Shown here: positions 1-8,959 of the stretch, in pieces
Numbering within the stretch: position 1 is the first letter of the stretch
Layout: each line of letters starts with the position of its first letter
Assembly (NCBI GenBank): GCA_024397935.1
Contig: CP073743.1
Location: 2,914,001 to 2,978,000, forward strand
From: a bacterium SCSIO 12844
Lineage (GTDB): Bacteria; Pseudomonadota; Gammaproteobacteria; Francisellales; Francisellaceae
Reading direction: 5' to 3'
DNA: 64,000 nucleotides
The notes under the pieces: model-generated
The model's database searches: none
What the model saw: only the letters and a program-made list of their open reading frames with translations
Told to the model about the DNA's origin: nothing
Made by a program: the position numbers and the translations under genes

Positions 1-1244
1 TTAGAGCCACCTGTAACGCTAACGACTACTAAACCTGCAATGACAAATAAAATCACTGCAAGATAAACAGGTAAAAATACCCCAATAGAGACCAAAGGCC
101 CTAAAAGTATCGCATTAACTGCCCAAGCAATACCAAAGACAGAAACAGTTCCACCCATGATTTGTCCCTGCTCATGATCGTCAACTTTACTTGAAAACCA
201 AGCCAAAATTGCTGAATAAAACAATAATTGGAAAACTGAGGCTAAAATAAACGCAACATATTCCATTAAAACAGATGGATAAACTGCACTTAATAGTAAG
301 GTTATACCTAATAATAATCCATTAACCATCACAAGGCTTTTTAATGAACAATATTTCTCCAAAATAGGTAAAATACCTAAAATGGCCACAAAATAACCCA
401 AAGCTGCACAAACAAATGATAAGCCTATTTGTGCTTGATTTAAGTCAAACTCTGCTGATAAAACTAATGGGAAATTTTGCACATAGAATCCCCATGCTGC
501 TTGCATAAACAAAAACGAAAATGCTAAAACAACCACTCGCTTATCAATAAACATCACTCTAAAGCTAAAAAACATATCAATAAGCCCTGGCAGTTTTCTA
601 GCGCTTTTCTCAACTTGTCTAGTCTCTTTAAGAAATATCCAAACACTTGCCAAATTGACAATCGTAATTAAGCCACCAATTAAACAAGGTAATAATGTTT
701 GCATCATACTATCACCTTGATAAATCTGACCAATAAGCGTTGTTAAACCTGGGCCAATAATAAAGCCAATTGAAGCAGCTAAAGTGACAAAGCTTAAGTT
801 TCGTGTGATTTTATCCCTTGGTGAAACATCAATGATTGTAGCCTGTGCTAAACCAAAAGAACCACCAAATAAGCCAACAGTAAAGCGACTGATAATAAAA
901 ACACTTAAATTTTCAGTCATTATCGCAAATACTGATAAAAAGTAACTTAAGGCAACGCCTAATAATGCAATGACAAGTAAACGTTTACGCCCAAAAACAT
1001 CCGATAAGCGTCCTAAAATAGAACTACCGAAAAACATACCCAAAGGCCATACTGCCATCGTTAGTCCATAATAGAAATAACGCACAGTTGCTGTTGTATC
1101 AGCTACTAAAAATAATTCATTACTCTTATCTAAGATTAATTCTGGGATAATTGGAAATATAAGCCCAAGGCCCATCACATCAATTGCAATGGTCACCATT
1201 AATATCAAAATAATGTAACCCGATGATATTTGTTTATTACTCAT
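1..1244 (-). CDS. MFS drug-efflux transporter, TCR/Tet-like (3' end cut by window edge)
   Basis: Inner-membrane major facilitator, probably a drug:proton antiporter. The frame opens at an ATG (1242-1244) with an AGGA Shine-Dalgarno and stays open for 414 codons to the left edge, so the C-terminus is missing. The protein is almost entirely hydrophobic helices. The loop between helices 2 and 3 carries the family signature GRLSDVFGRKR. The opening (acidic IAIDVMGLGLIFPIIP in helix 1) is typical of Tet-type and Bcr-type exporters. It lies about 50 bases downstream of the ABC-F gene on the same strand with no terminator between, so the two probably share a transcript. The family is certain, the substrate is unknown. 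Confidence 0.85.
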   Translation of the reverse strand, partial: MSNKQISSGYIILILMVTIAIDVMGLGLIFPIIPELILDKSNELFLVADTTATVRYFYYGLTMAVWPLGMFFGSSILGRLSDVFGRKRLLVIALLGVALSYFLSVFAIMTENLSVFIISRFTVGLFGGSFGLAQATIIDVSPRDKITRNLSFVTLAASIGFIIGPGLTTLIGQIYQGDSMMQTLLPCLIGGLITIVNLASVWIFLKETRQVEKSARKLPGLIDMFFSFRVMFIDKRVVVLAFSFLFMQAAWGFYVQNFPLVLSAEFDLNQAQIGLSFVCAALGYFVAILGILPILEKYCSLKSLVMVNGLLLGITLLLSAVYPSVLMEYVAFILASVFQLLFYSAILAWFSSKVDDHEQGQIMGGTVSVFGIAWAVNAILLGPLVSIGVFLPVYLAVILFVIAGLVVVSVTGGS

Positions 1245-1294
1245 TGTTATTATCCTATTTTCACATACTCTTTTAAGCTAAAGTTTAAACTTAA

Positions 1295-2857
1295 TTATTT
1301 CCAAATTGACTGATAATCTTCTAATGCACCACTAAATACTTCCAATTGGCCATTTTTTATTAAATAAAGCTCATCAACTAGTGTTTTTAGTAAATAGCGA
1401 TCATGTGAGACCACAACCAATGCACCTTCAAAATTATTTAATGCCTCAGTCAGTGCTTGTCGCATATCCATATCCAAGTGGTTCGTCGGCTCATCTAATA
1501 GCAATAAATTTGGTTTCTGCCAAATAATTAATGCTAGTGCTAATCGAGATTTTTCACCACCTGAAAATGATGATAATATTCGATAAGAATCATCGCGACT
1601 AAAACCAAAACCACCCAGATAAGTTATCAATTCACGCTCAGTTACACCTGGTGCAATGCGCCTTAATAAGGTTAATGCATTGACACTGACATCTAGCTCA
1701 TCTAACTGATGTTGTGCAAAATAGCCAATTTTAACACCTGAGAAAACTTCAATTAAACCACTTTTCGGTTTTAATTGACCACAAATGCCTTTAATTAACG
1801 TTGATTTACCTGCACCATTAATGCCTAATAAACCAATACGTTCACCTGAGCGTATACTAAATTTAAGCTTAGTTAAGATATCAACTTCATTATACCCTAA
1901 TACAGCCTTATCAAATGTCACCATCGGGTTTGGCATTTTATTGGGCTCCTTAAACTCAAATCGAAATGGTGATGCCTCATAGATAAATTTAATTTTATCC
2001 ATACGCTCAAGCGCTTTTAGGCGACTTTGTGCTTGCTTTGCCTTCGATGCTTTATAACGGAAACGATCAACATAAGATTGCATATGCGCAATTTGTGTTT
2101 GTTGTTTTTTATAGCTTGCATTATTAAGGGCAATTGCTTGCGCCCGTTCATATTCAAATGTTGAATAATTGCCTTTATAAAGCTTAAAAGCCTGATGCTC
2201 AATATAGCCAATATGTGTTACCACTTGATCTAAAAAATCCCGATCATGAGATACCAAAACCACAGCACCTTGATAATGCTTTAAAAAATTCTCCAACCAA
2301 ATAATTGCTTCCATATCTAAATGGTTTGTTGGCTCATCTAATAACAGTAAATCACTCGGCGTGAACAAGCATTTCGCTAAATTAAGGCGCATACGCCAAC
2401 CACCAGAAAATGATTGATATGGATTCTGCATCGCTTCATCACTAAAGCCTAAGCCATTAAGCATTTTAGCTGCTTTTGCTTGTGCTGAATAACCATCACA
2501 TTCTGATAATCTCTGATGAGATTTCATCATTAAATCATAATCATTAATTGTCTCTGCATAAGCTAGATCTTGATATATTTTATGTAAATTAGCATCACCT
2601 GATATTACAAAATCAATCGCTTTATCATCGCTTTGAGTGACTTCTTGAGCTAAGGACTGTACACGCACACCACCTTTAAGCTCAACTGTCCCTGTTTGCA
2701 CCTCACTTTGATGGTTAATAGTTGCTAAAAGAGAAGATTTACCACAACCATTATGACCGCAAAGTCCAATAATTTGTTTTTTATAAACCGAAAAGTTAAT
2801 ACCTTCTACCAAAGTATTTGCACCATGCGCTATAGCGACATTTCTAAATGTTAACAT
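1295..2857 (-). CDS. yheS: ABC-F family ATPase, YheS-like
   Basis: Soluble, duplicated ABC ATPase of the ABC-F class, which binds the ribosomal E site; known members modulate translation or protect ribosomes from antibiotics. About 520 residues. Domain 1 has Walker A GHNGCGKSS, signature SFSGGWRMRLNLAK and Walker B LLLLDEPTNHLD. The linker (YVDRFRYKASKAKQAQSR) is characteristic. Domain 2 has GINGAGKST, SSFSGGEKSRLALAL and a second LLLLDEPTNHLD. Similarity to E. coli YheS is strong throughout (for example LPNPM and EGALVVVSHDR). I chose the ATG at 2857 because GGAG sits 9 bases upstream; an upstream TTG at 2881 has no site. A structured leader with a leader peptide precedes it and an MFS exporter follows. 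Confidence 0.9.
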   Translation of the reverse strand: MLTFRNVAIAHGANTLVEGINFSVYKKQIIGLCGHNGCGKSSLLATINHQSEVQTGTVELKGGVRVQSLAQEVTQSDDKAIDFVISGDANLHKIYQDLAYAETINDYDLMMKSHQRLSECDGYSAQAKAAKMLNGLGFSDEAMQNPYQSFSGGWRMRLNLAKCLFTPSDLLLLDEPTNHLDMEAIIWLENFLKHYQGAVVLVSHDRDFLDQVVTHIGYIEHQAFKLYKGNYSTFEYERAQAIALNNASYKKQQTQIAHMQSYVDRFRYKASKAKQAQSRLKALERMDKIKFIYEASPFRFEFKEPNKMPNPMVTFDKAVLGYNEVDILTKLKFSIRSGERIGLLGINGAGKSTLIKGICGQLKPKSGLIEVFSGVKIGYFAQHQLDELDVSVNALTLLRRIAPGVTERELITYLGGFGFSRDDSYRILSSFSGGEKSRLALALIIWQKPNLLLLDEPTNHLDMDMRQALTEALNNFEGALVVVSHDRYLLKTLVDELYLIKNGQLEVFSGALEDYQSIWK

Positions 2858-2874
2858 TGAAATAAACTCCAAAG

Positions 2875-2900
2875 TTTTCAACAGAATATTCTGTTGAAAA
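2875..2900. repeat. 26-bp perfect palindrome in the ABC-F leader
   Basis: The 13-base arms read TTTTCAACAGAAT and its exact complement, with no spacer. It ends 4 bases before the GGAG of yheS. As RNA the central bases would have to open into a small loop; as DNA it could be an operator. Its proximal arm overlaps the segment that can pair with the upstream 2927-2935 bases, so the hairpin and the long-range pairing compete. Confidence 0.8.
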
Positions 2901-2961
2901 TCATGTTCTTAATTATTAAATTTACCAAACTTTGGGTACACTTACCCTAAGATTTCACCAA

Positions 2962-3018
2962 TTAAGGGGTGATGACTACTCGCATTGGAGTTGTAAGGAT
3001 AAAGCAATACAACGCCAT
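2962..3018 (-). CDS. Putative leader peptide upstream of the ABC-F gene
   Basis: An 18-codon frame reads MALYCFILTTPMRVVITP and then TAA. An AGGG lies 8 bases before the ATG. It ends with a proline codon directly before the stop, as in TnaC, where proline at the stop supports ribosome stalling. It lies inside a stem-loop, and its stop codon falls in the loop of the next hairpin, about 105 bases ahead of the yheS start. No homologue is recognised. Being this short, it could occur by chance; placement and structure are what make it credible. Confidence 0.5.
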   Translation of the reverse strand: MALYCFILTTPMRVVITP

Positions 3019-3191
3019 CTTAGTAGCCCTGCTCGGTTCAACGCCCTGTACGTATAATTGCTTCATTGGAATTAACCTTTTTATAAAATGAAGTCTGATA
3101 ATAAATCAAGACATTTAAAAAATCAAGAAAATTAAATCCCTTTTCTATCGTTAAAAATATAATAATATATAATTGGCATTTAATCTGAATC

Positions 3192-6100
3192 TCATTTTAA
3201 ACTATAAATATTTATTTTTGCTTTTTTACCGCGAATCTCAACCTGACCTATTTCAGTTAAACAAGCTTTATGTTTTGAGTTTAATTGTTGATAAGTATGC
3301 TCTGATAATAATAAATTTGTTTTATAGACTTTATTTAGTGCTTCCATTCGTGACGCAACATTCACAGCATCAGATATAACTGTACCATCCATGCGTTTAT
3401 CAGTGCCAACCGTACCTAATACTAATTTACCCGTATTAATTCCTATACCAATTTCTACTTCTAATAATGCTTTCTTTTTACGAAAATAATTATATTTTTG
3501 TACAACTTCAAGCAATTGACACCCGCATTCAAATGCATCATTTGCTGATTTTGGAAATAAGGCCATAATTGCATCACCAATATATTTATCAATAAAACCA
3601 TTGTGTTGATGGATTATTGGTTCCATATTAGCTAAAAATTGATTAATAAATGCAAAGGTTTCTTCAGGTGTCATTACTTCTGACATATTAGTAAACCTTC
3701 TAATATCTGCAAATAATATGCTCATATCCGCTTCAACATAATCACCTAGTTGAATATGTGTGACACTTTTTTTACCTAATAATTTAATAAAGTTTTTTGG
3801 CACAAACCGTTGATAGGCTTTATTTAAGCGAGTTGTTCTTGTATATAGCTTGGCATTTTCAATGGATATTGCAATTTGACCAGATAAGAATTTTAACTGT
3901 TGGCATCTATCTTCAGTAAACGTTTTTGGAATCATATTGTTCTCTAGATAAAGAATTGCCGTTATTTTGTTTTGACTAATCAATGGTAAACAAATAATTG
4001 ATTTAACCTGATGATCACTAATATAAGGGTCACTATAAAAGTCGGGATTTTTAGATGCATTATCCAACACAACTGATTTAGCTGTATTAATTACATATTG
4101 TAAAACAGACTGAGCAATTAAATCAGATGAAACAGGCATCGACTCTAATAAGCTTGACATTTCACCTTGGGAATTCATATATGCTTCTATATAGAACTTT
4201 CCTTCTTTCGGTAATAGAACACAGCCACTTTGCGCACCTGCATTTTCAATTAACAAATTCAATAGTTTTGTTAATAACTCATCGATTACCATTGTAGAGG
4301 AAATAACCTCTACTGACTTTTGAATACTATTGATATTTAGTGAAACATCACTCACTTTTAATGTCTGTGTATTTAAATTAATATTTTTTTCAACCATATT
4401 ATCTGCGACTGGATGACTTAAAATATTAGAAAATGATTTAGACAATACCTTAGTTTTTGTAAACATCTGTACACTATCATAGCATTGATATGCTGCCTGT
4501 AGATAATATCTAGCAACTGTATCGCGCTTCAATTCTAAATAATGTCGTCCAAGCCATTCATTAGCTATTGCTTCATCAAGTAATAACCGGTATTTTTTAC
4601 CTGCATCAATCGCTTGTTCAAATGCTTTTTCAGCGGAACTAAAATCTTTAGTATACTGATTCCAAAAAGCTTTTATGATCAAGTATTTTGATAAATAATT
4701 ATCAGGACAGTATTGTGCATATTTTTGGAATTTTTTTAACACTTTTTTTATAATTATTTTCATCTTTAAACGTTGAAAAAATGACGCATTTGATAGTGAT
4801 TGAATATATGTTAATGCCTGATAAAATTTAAATACATTAAAGTTGTACGAACCAATTAAACTCTTACTAGGTTTACCTTTTAACCGGTTGACTATGTTTA
4901 ATGATATTTTCTGTGTATCTAAAATAAAGGCTATTGAAAGCTTAATTAACAGCATTCTTGCATAAATCATATGATTAATTTCTTCATTTTGTTTATGCTC
5001 ATTAAAATAATCACCAGCCAACTCACTAAAAGAAGTTTGATGATCAGAATGATATCTTAAATTATAAGCTGATTGCGCAATTAAGTTTAACCCTGTAACG
5101 GCAGTATTTTCTTCAAATATTTTTAATTTTTTTCTATATTGGTTAATATTATTAATTAACTCATTACAACCAACTCCCATAAAATATTGAAGAAAAAAAT
5201 GATTCCATATTGATAGTGCAGCTGTATTTTTAACACCATAATGTACAGCTTGCTCATAATTTCTTAGTAAATCTTTTATAATCTGCTGAAGTGGTTTTTG
5301 ATAATGAAGCACAACAAATGTAGTGGTAAAGATATGTTCAACTCTATCTCGTTTAATATTTATTCTATCTGACAAAATAAACACACGTTTTGCCCATTTC
5401 AGTGCTTCTAGAATATTTCCAAGTAAACTTACCATAAACATACAACCAGCTAAGCTAGTAGTTGAATTACGATAATAACCATATTTTAAAACTAATCGTA
5501 ATGTTTTAATATTAGCCTTAAACAGCAAAGGTATATTTCTGTCTAAATAAGCCCCCTTAGCCAGGTTTGGTAAATGGGTAAATATAATACGAATATTTTC
5601 ATCAGCTGTTTCTTTTAAATTAATAATATCCTCATCAGTATATTTTTTCATTTCTTTATTTGACTTTAGAATATCATAAATTAAACCAATTAAATTTGGT
5701 TTAATCGCTATAGATAAGCCAGCCTTTTTATATAGCTCTAAAATCATACACGTTACATCATGATAACGTTCTTGCCCTAATAAGTAATACCCATAAATAT
5801 TAACAATCTGACTTTCATATTGAATATCATTTACATAGTGCTTTAATTTTTTTCGATACTTTTCCATTTCTTTAAATTGATTAGAATAAAAAGCACATTC
5901 CATAGCACCAATATTAATTTCACATAGATAGTTGTAATCTTTTTGCCAGTTTTCATGCTCTATCCACTTTAAACTCATCTGATAATAATTAAATGCAGCA
6001 TTAAATGCAGCTGATTCCTTTGCATACCGGGCAGCTTGTCTATTTAGCTGAGTAATTGTTTTGATTTCTTCATCATCAATCTGGCCATCTTTTACATTAA

Positions 6101-8279
6101 AAGCTCGATTATAATGATCAACAATATTAAATAATGCTTCAGACTGAATATCATCACCAAGACAATCTAACAACAACTCTCTAGCTATAATCAAACTTGT
6201 CTGCTGTATAGCTTTATCATCAAGCAGTTCGTATGCTGCTTGTTTGATTCTATCATGAGTAAATTGATAAATTTTAGCTTCATAATACCTAGACTCCTGT
6301 GTAAGAATATAACCATGCTTTACTAAATTTTTTATATTAGATAAAACTTTTTCTAAATCCATATTAAAAATTTTTGCTAAAAGCTTAATATTAAACTCAC
6401 TACCAATACAGGCTGCTGCACTTAATAAGTTACATGACTGCTGATCTAACTGTTCAATATTACCAATTAAAAGCTCAATAACATTATCACTAAATCGTTG
6501 TTGTTTAACTTGATTAATATCCCATTGCCACTGTATTAATTCATTATCAAAATATATAATTTTTTGCTGGTGAAGTGTAATCAATAACCGTTGTAAAAAA
6601 AATGGATTACCTAGTGTCTTTTCATACATAACTTCAACTAAGTCTGACACTTCATTAGTAGATTTATTTAAACTATCAACTAAATATTGATTGACATCTA
6701 TTTTTGTAAGCGCCTCCAATGTGATTAGATCATAACCTATATTTAATTGTTTAATTTCACGCATTAAGCTTAAAAGTGGATGTGTATTATCAACTTCAGC
6801 TTCTCGATAAGCACCAATAATTAAAAGATAAGGAATTTTTTCTAAAATAAATAGTTTAAGTAATTCAAAAGAAGCAATATCAGACCACTGTAAATCATCT
6901 AAAAATAAGGTAATTGGCATAGATTGATTAATTAGTGACTTTAACAATTGTGTAATACCATGATTAAAACGATTTGTTGATTCATTACTATCTATGGTAT
7001 CTGATGCCTCTACTTTACCTATTAGAAAAGACAATGTTGGAATAAAGTCTATTATTACACCTGCATTATCCCCAAGAGCTTTAAGTGTCCGTTGTTTAAT
7101 TTTATCAAGTTGCTCTGTATTTTTTGTCAGTGTTTCCTTAATAAGCTTATCTAGTGCTTGAGCTATGGCATAATAAGGTATTGATCGTTTTAAATACTCA
7201 TACTTTCCCGAAATTAAATAACCATGATGTTGTAATAGTTTTTCATTAAGTTTTTGCACTAGCATAGTCTTACCAAAACCTGATGCGCCTTGAATAAAAA
7301 GTACATTAGAATTACCAGCAGCTACTTCTTCATACCTTAAAAATAAAATATCTATTTGCTTATCTCTTCCATAAATTTTCTCTGAAGGTTTTAGCTCTTT
7401 AGATATATCTTTTTCAGCAATATCAAATAACTCTACTACCCCGTCTTTAATTTTTTGACTACATTTAGTCAAATCATACAACAATCCATATAAACTCTGA
7501 TATCTTTTAGCTGGCTCTTTTTCAAGTAATTTCATCACAGTATCTGATACAACTCTAGGAATATTTGGATCAACTACATGTACAGGAATTGGCATTTTTG
7601 CAATATGTGCATAAATTAACTCATTTGCATCATTACCTTGGAAAGGTAATATCCCGGTTAATAATTGATAAAAAGTTACACCTAATGAGTAATAATCACT
7701 TCTATAATCAATATTATAGTTCATTCTAGCAGTTTGTTCAGGGGAAATATAAGGTAGTGTACCTTCTAGAGTATTAACATTCAGTTTACTTGTTTTTTGA
7801 GAAGCAATTTCCACTGAAAGTGAAAAATTGGTTATTTTAACCTGGTGACTATCATAATCATATAATATATTCAATGTATTGAAATTTTTATGAATAATAT
7901 CATATGAATGAATTTTATCTAATGCCTCAACACATGGAATAGCAAATGCTAGAAAATTTGTTAAATTCATTTTTCCATTTGCATCTAAAATTTTCTGAAT
8001 ACTTTGATAAGATGAATCCTCTGTTACTATGGCATGCAGATTACCAGAGTTAATTAACTCAATAACTTTGGGAACAACATCTAATTGTTGTAATGATGAC
8101 AGTACTTTATACTCATGCAATAAATAATTAATATCCGTCTTAGATGATATATCACTATTTAATTTTTTAATGATTACTCTAGTATTATCCTTTTCTCTAA
8201 CTGCCATAAATAAACTAGTTACATTATCTTGTGATATCAATTTTAATTGGCTATAACCAAAGTTAACAAGCTTATTCAT
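3192..8279 (-). CDS. Multidomain signalling protein: pseudokinase - AAA ATPase - helical repeats - GAF - class III nucleotidyl cyclase
   Basis: 1695 residues, cytoplasmic, no membrane segment. Residues 10-275 have a Ser/Thr-kinase fold. The beta3 Lys (K38), the helix-C Glu (E56) and the SPEQ motif are kept, but the catalytic Asp is Asn (HKN 130-132) and the DFG Asp is Asn (NFS 151-153). This argues for a pseudokinase. An AAA/STAND-type ATPase follows, with Walker A GASGFGKT at 331-338 and Walker B LFLDDLQWSD. The middle is helical and TPR-like. A GAF domain lies at about 1290-1430. The C-terminus is a class III cyclase with FADIRRF, DKYIGDAIMALF (both metal Asp; Lys favours ATP) and NVASRM (transition-state Asn and Arg). 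Known relatives carry histidine-kinase or cyclase outputs. The likely product is cAMP; the input signal is unknown. Confidence 0.9.
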   Translation of the reverse strand: MNKLVNFGYSQLKLISQDNVTSLFMAVREKDNTRVIIKKLNSDISSKTDINYLLHEYKVLSSLQQLDVVPKVIELINSGNLHAIVTEDSSYQSIQKILDANGKMNLTNFLAFAIPCVEALDKIHSYDIIHKNFNTLNILYDYDSHQVKITNFSLSVEIASQKTSKLNVNTLEGTLPYISPEQTARMNYNIDYRSDYYSLGVTFYQLLTGILPFQGNDANELIYAHIAKMPIPVHVVDPNIPRVVSDTVMKLLEKEPAKRYQSLYGLLYDLTKCSQKIKDGVVELFDIAEKDISKELKPSEKIYGRDKQIDILFLRYEEVAAGNSNVLFIQGASGFGKTMLVQKLNEKLLQHHGYLISGKYEYLKRSIPYYAIAQALDKLIKETLTKNTEQLDKIKQRTLKALGDNAGVIIDFIPTLSFLIGKVEASDTIDSNESTNRFNHGITQLLKSLINQSMPITLFLDDLQWSDIASFELLKLFILEKIPYLLIIGAYREAEVDNTHPLLSLMREIKQLNIGYDLITLEALTKIDVNQYLVDSLNKSTNEVSDLVEVMYEKTLGNPFFLQRLLITLHQQKIIYFDNELIQWQWDINQVKQQRFSDNVIELLIGNIEQLDQQSCNLLSAAACIGSEFNIKLLAKIFNMDLEKVLSNIKNLVKHGYILTQESRYYEAKIYQFTHDRIKQAAYELLDDKAIQQTSLIIARELLLDCLGDDIQSEALFNIVDHYNRAFNVKDGQIDDEEIKTITQLNRQAARYAKESAAFNAAFNYYQMSLKWIEHENWQKDYNYLCEINIGAMECAFYSNQFKEMEKYRKKLKHYVNDIQYESQIVNIYGYYLLGQERYHDVTCMILELYKKAGLSIAIKPNLIGLIYDILKSNKEMKKYTDEDIINLKETADENIRIIFTHLPNLAKGAYLDRNIPLLFKANIKTLRLVLKYGYYRNSTTSLAGCMFMVSLLGNILEALKWAKRVFILSDRINIKRDRVEHIFTTTFVVLHYQKPLQQIIKDLLRNYEQAVHYGVKNTAALSIWNHFFLQYFMGVGCNELINNINQYRKKLKIFEENTAVTGLNLIAQSAYNLRYHSDHQTSFSELAGDYFNEHKQNEEINHMIYARMLLIKLSIAFILDTQKISLNIVNRLKGKPSKSLIGSYNFNVFKFYQALTYIQSLSNASFFQRLKMKIIIKKVLKKFQKYAQYCPDNYLSKYLIIKAFWNQYTKDFSSAEKAFEQAIDAGKKYRLLLDEAIANEWLGRHYLELKRDTVARYYLQAAYQCYDSVQMFTKTKVLSKSFSNILSHPVADNMVEKNINLNTQTLKVSDVSLNINSIQKSVEVISSTMVIDELLTKLLNLLIENAGAQSGCVLLPKEGKFYIEAYMNSQGEMSSLLESMPVSSDLIAQSVLQYVINTAKSVVLDNASKNPDFYSDPYISDHQVKSIICLPLISQNKITAILYLENNMIPKTFTEDRCQQLKFLSGQIAISIENAKLYTRTTRLNKAYQRFVPKNFIKLLGKKSVTHIQLGDYVEADMSILFADIRRFTNMSEVMTPEETFAFINQFLANMEPIIHQHNGFIDKYIGDAIMALFPKSANDAFECGCQLLEVVQKYNYFRKKKALLEVEIGIGINTGKLVLGTVGTDKRMDGTVISDAVNVASRMEALNKVYKTNLLLSEHTYQQLNSKHKACLTEIGQVEIRGKKAKINIYSLK

Positions 8280-8491
8280 TACAAACCAACCTTCATTAAT
8301 ACTTTTAATTTTTTAAAATTATATTTATAAATATACAAAATAATATTAAATTTTTCCCATTTCATCTAAAATTAACAATAAAAGATAAGTCAATGAATTA
8401 TATAATTAATAATTTCAAAGAAAACAGAAATTAAATATATTTATTTTTAAGTATAGAATGTATTATTTGATCAATATATTTAGAAATAGAC

Positions 8492-8567
8492 TTAAGATAA
8501 GGCTATTACAACTTAATACCATAAAACGGTCAAGAAAAATGGCATATAAATTATAGCCTTACCTTAA
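8492..8567. repeat. Interrupted inverted repeat bracketing a promoter
   Basis: Fifteen-base arms at 8492-8506 and 8553-8567 are complementary at 14 of 15 positions (TTAAGATAAGGCTAT against TTAAGGTAAGGCTAT). The 46-base interval between them contains the predicted promoter. There is no T-run after either arm, so it is not a standard terminator. It could be an operator pair or a transcript end structure for the small gene at 8587. Confidence 0.5.
8505..8533 (-). promoter_or_regulatory. Sigma70-type promoter for the pseudokinase-cyclase gene
   Basis: -35 TTGACC (8528-8533), 17-base spacer, -10 TGTAAT (8505-8510), followed by about 220 bases of AT-rich leader to the ATG at 8279. It is the best promoter match in the 8280-8586 gap, which otherwise holds no gene. 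It lies between the arms of an imperfect inverted repeat (8492-8506 and 8553-8567). Confidence 0.5.
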
Positions 8568-8586
8568 AGCCTAAAGAAACTATAGC

Positions 8587-8751
8587 TTATGGTACAAGTG
8601 TTGATTGACTTGGTATCGTATGCACTTGCTGTTGATGTGTTTGGTTAAACACTTGTATTGCAGAGTTTACATCAGCATAGCTTGTGCTTGCTCCAATACC
8701 TAACATACAAAACAGAACGATTGCACCAACGAATTTAGATAAACTTTTCAT
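8587..8751 (-). CDS. Small secreted peptide, 54 residues
   Basis: Unrecognised. ATG with a strong GGAGGG 6 bases upstream. The first 26 residues are a clear Sec signal peptide (charged MKSLSK, hydrophobic core, cleavage after SYA). This leaves a mature peptide of about 28 residues rich in Gln, Ser and Thr, without Cys. A consensus promoter about 130 bases upstream suggests substantial expression. The gene stands alone between the MarR gene and the pseudokinase-cyclase gene. Function unknown; a secreted signal or envelope peptide is possible. Confidence 0.65.
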   Translation of the reverse strand: MKSLSKFVGAIVLFCMLGIGASTSYADVNSAIQVFNQTHQQQVHTIPSQSTLVP

Positions 8752-8879
8752 TATCTACCCTCCTTATTTCCTTAATATCGAAACCGCTTATTATTATACT
8801 TAACTGCGTTTCTGGCACATGGAATGTCAGGCGTCATGATTAAGTGATAGCTTTAAAGATTTTTGAAGCTATGCGTCTG

Positions 8880-8908
8880 ATTATACTGCTATTTAATGCT
8901 AAAATCAA
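8880..8908 (-). promoter_or_regulatory. Consensus promoter for the small secreted peptide
   Basis: -35 TTGATT (8903-8908), 17-base spacer, perfect -10 TATAAT (8880-8885). The predicted leader is about 120 bases and can form an ATAGCTT/AAGCTAT stem-loop near its 5' end. Confidence 0.75.
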
Positions 8909-8959
8909 GCTTTAATGTATAATTTTTTCAATTATTTTTGATTATTTTAAATAAGTGAC

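Larger units (their letters stand above)
2858..3045 (-). promoter_or_regulatory. Structured 5' leader of the ABC-F gene with competing hairpins
   Basis: Minus-strand order: a long stem-loop around the leader ORF (CTACT 2976-2980 with AGTAG 3022-3026, GTTGTA 2990-2995 with TACAAC 3008-3013); a TCACC/GGTGA hairpin (2955-2972); a GGGTA/TACCC tetraloop hairpin extended by CTT/AAG (2930-2951); and a 26-base palindrome (2875-2900). The 9 bases at 2927-2935 are perfectly complementary to those at 2869-2877, which include the first two bases of the GGAG ribosome-binding site. The same bases also form the GGGTA hairpin, so the two pairings exclude each other. This is the layout of a translational attenuator; I do not recognise a known riboswitch class. 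The rest of the gap up to 3191 is AT-rich and shows nothing further. Confidence 0.6.

Noticed and set aside
2879..2894. LexA-like box in the yheS leader
   Set aside because: The palindrome has ACAG..CTGT, the reverse arrangement of the CTGT-N8-ACAG SOS box, with a 6-base centre.
2962..3045. Known riboswitch or small RNA such as SRP or 6S RNA
   Set aside because: The stem-loop lacks the conserved words of TPP, FMN, SAM, lysine, yybP-ykoY, guanidine, SRP or 6S RNAs that I could check by eye; a leader peptide reading fits better.
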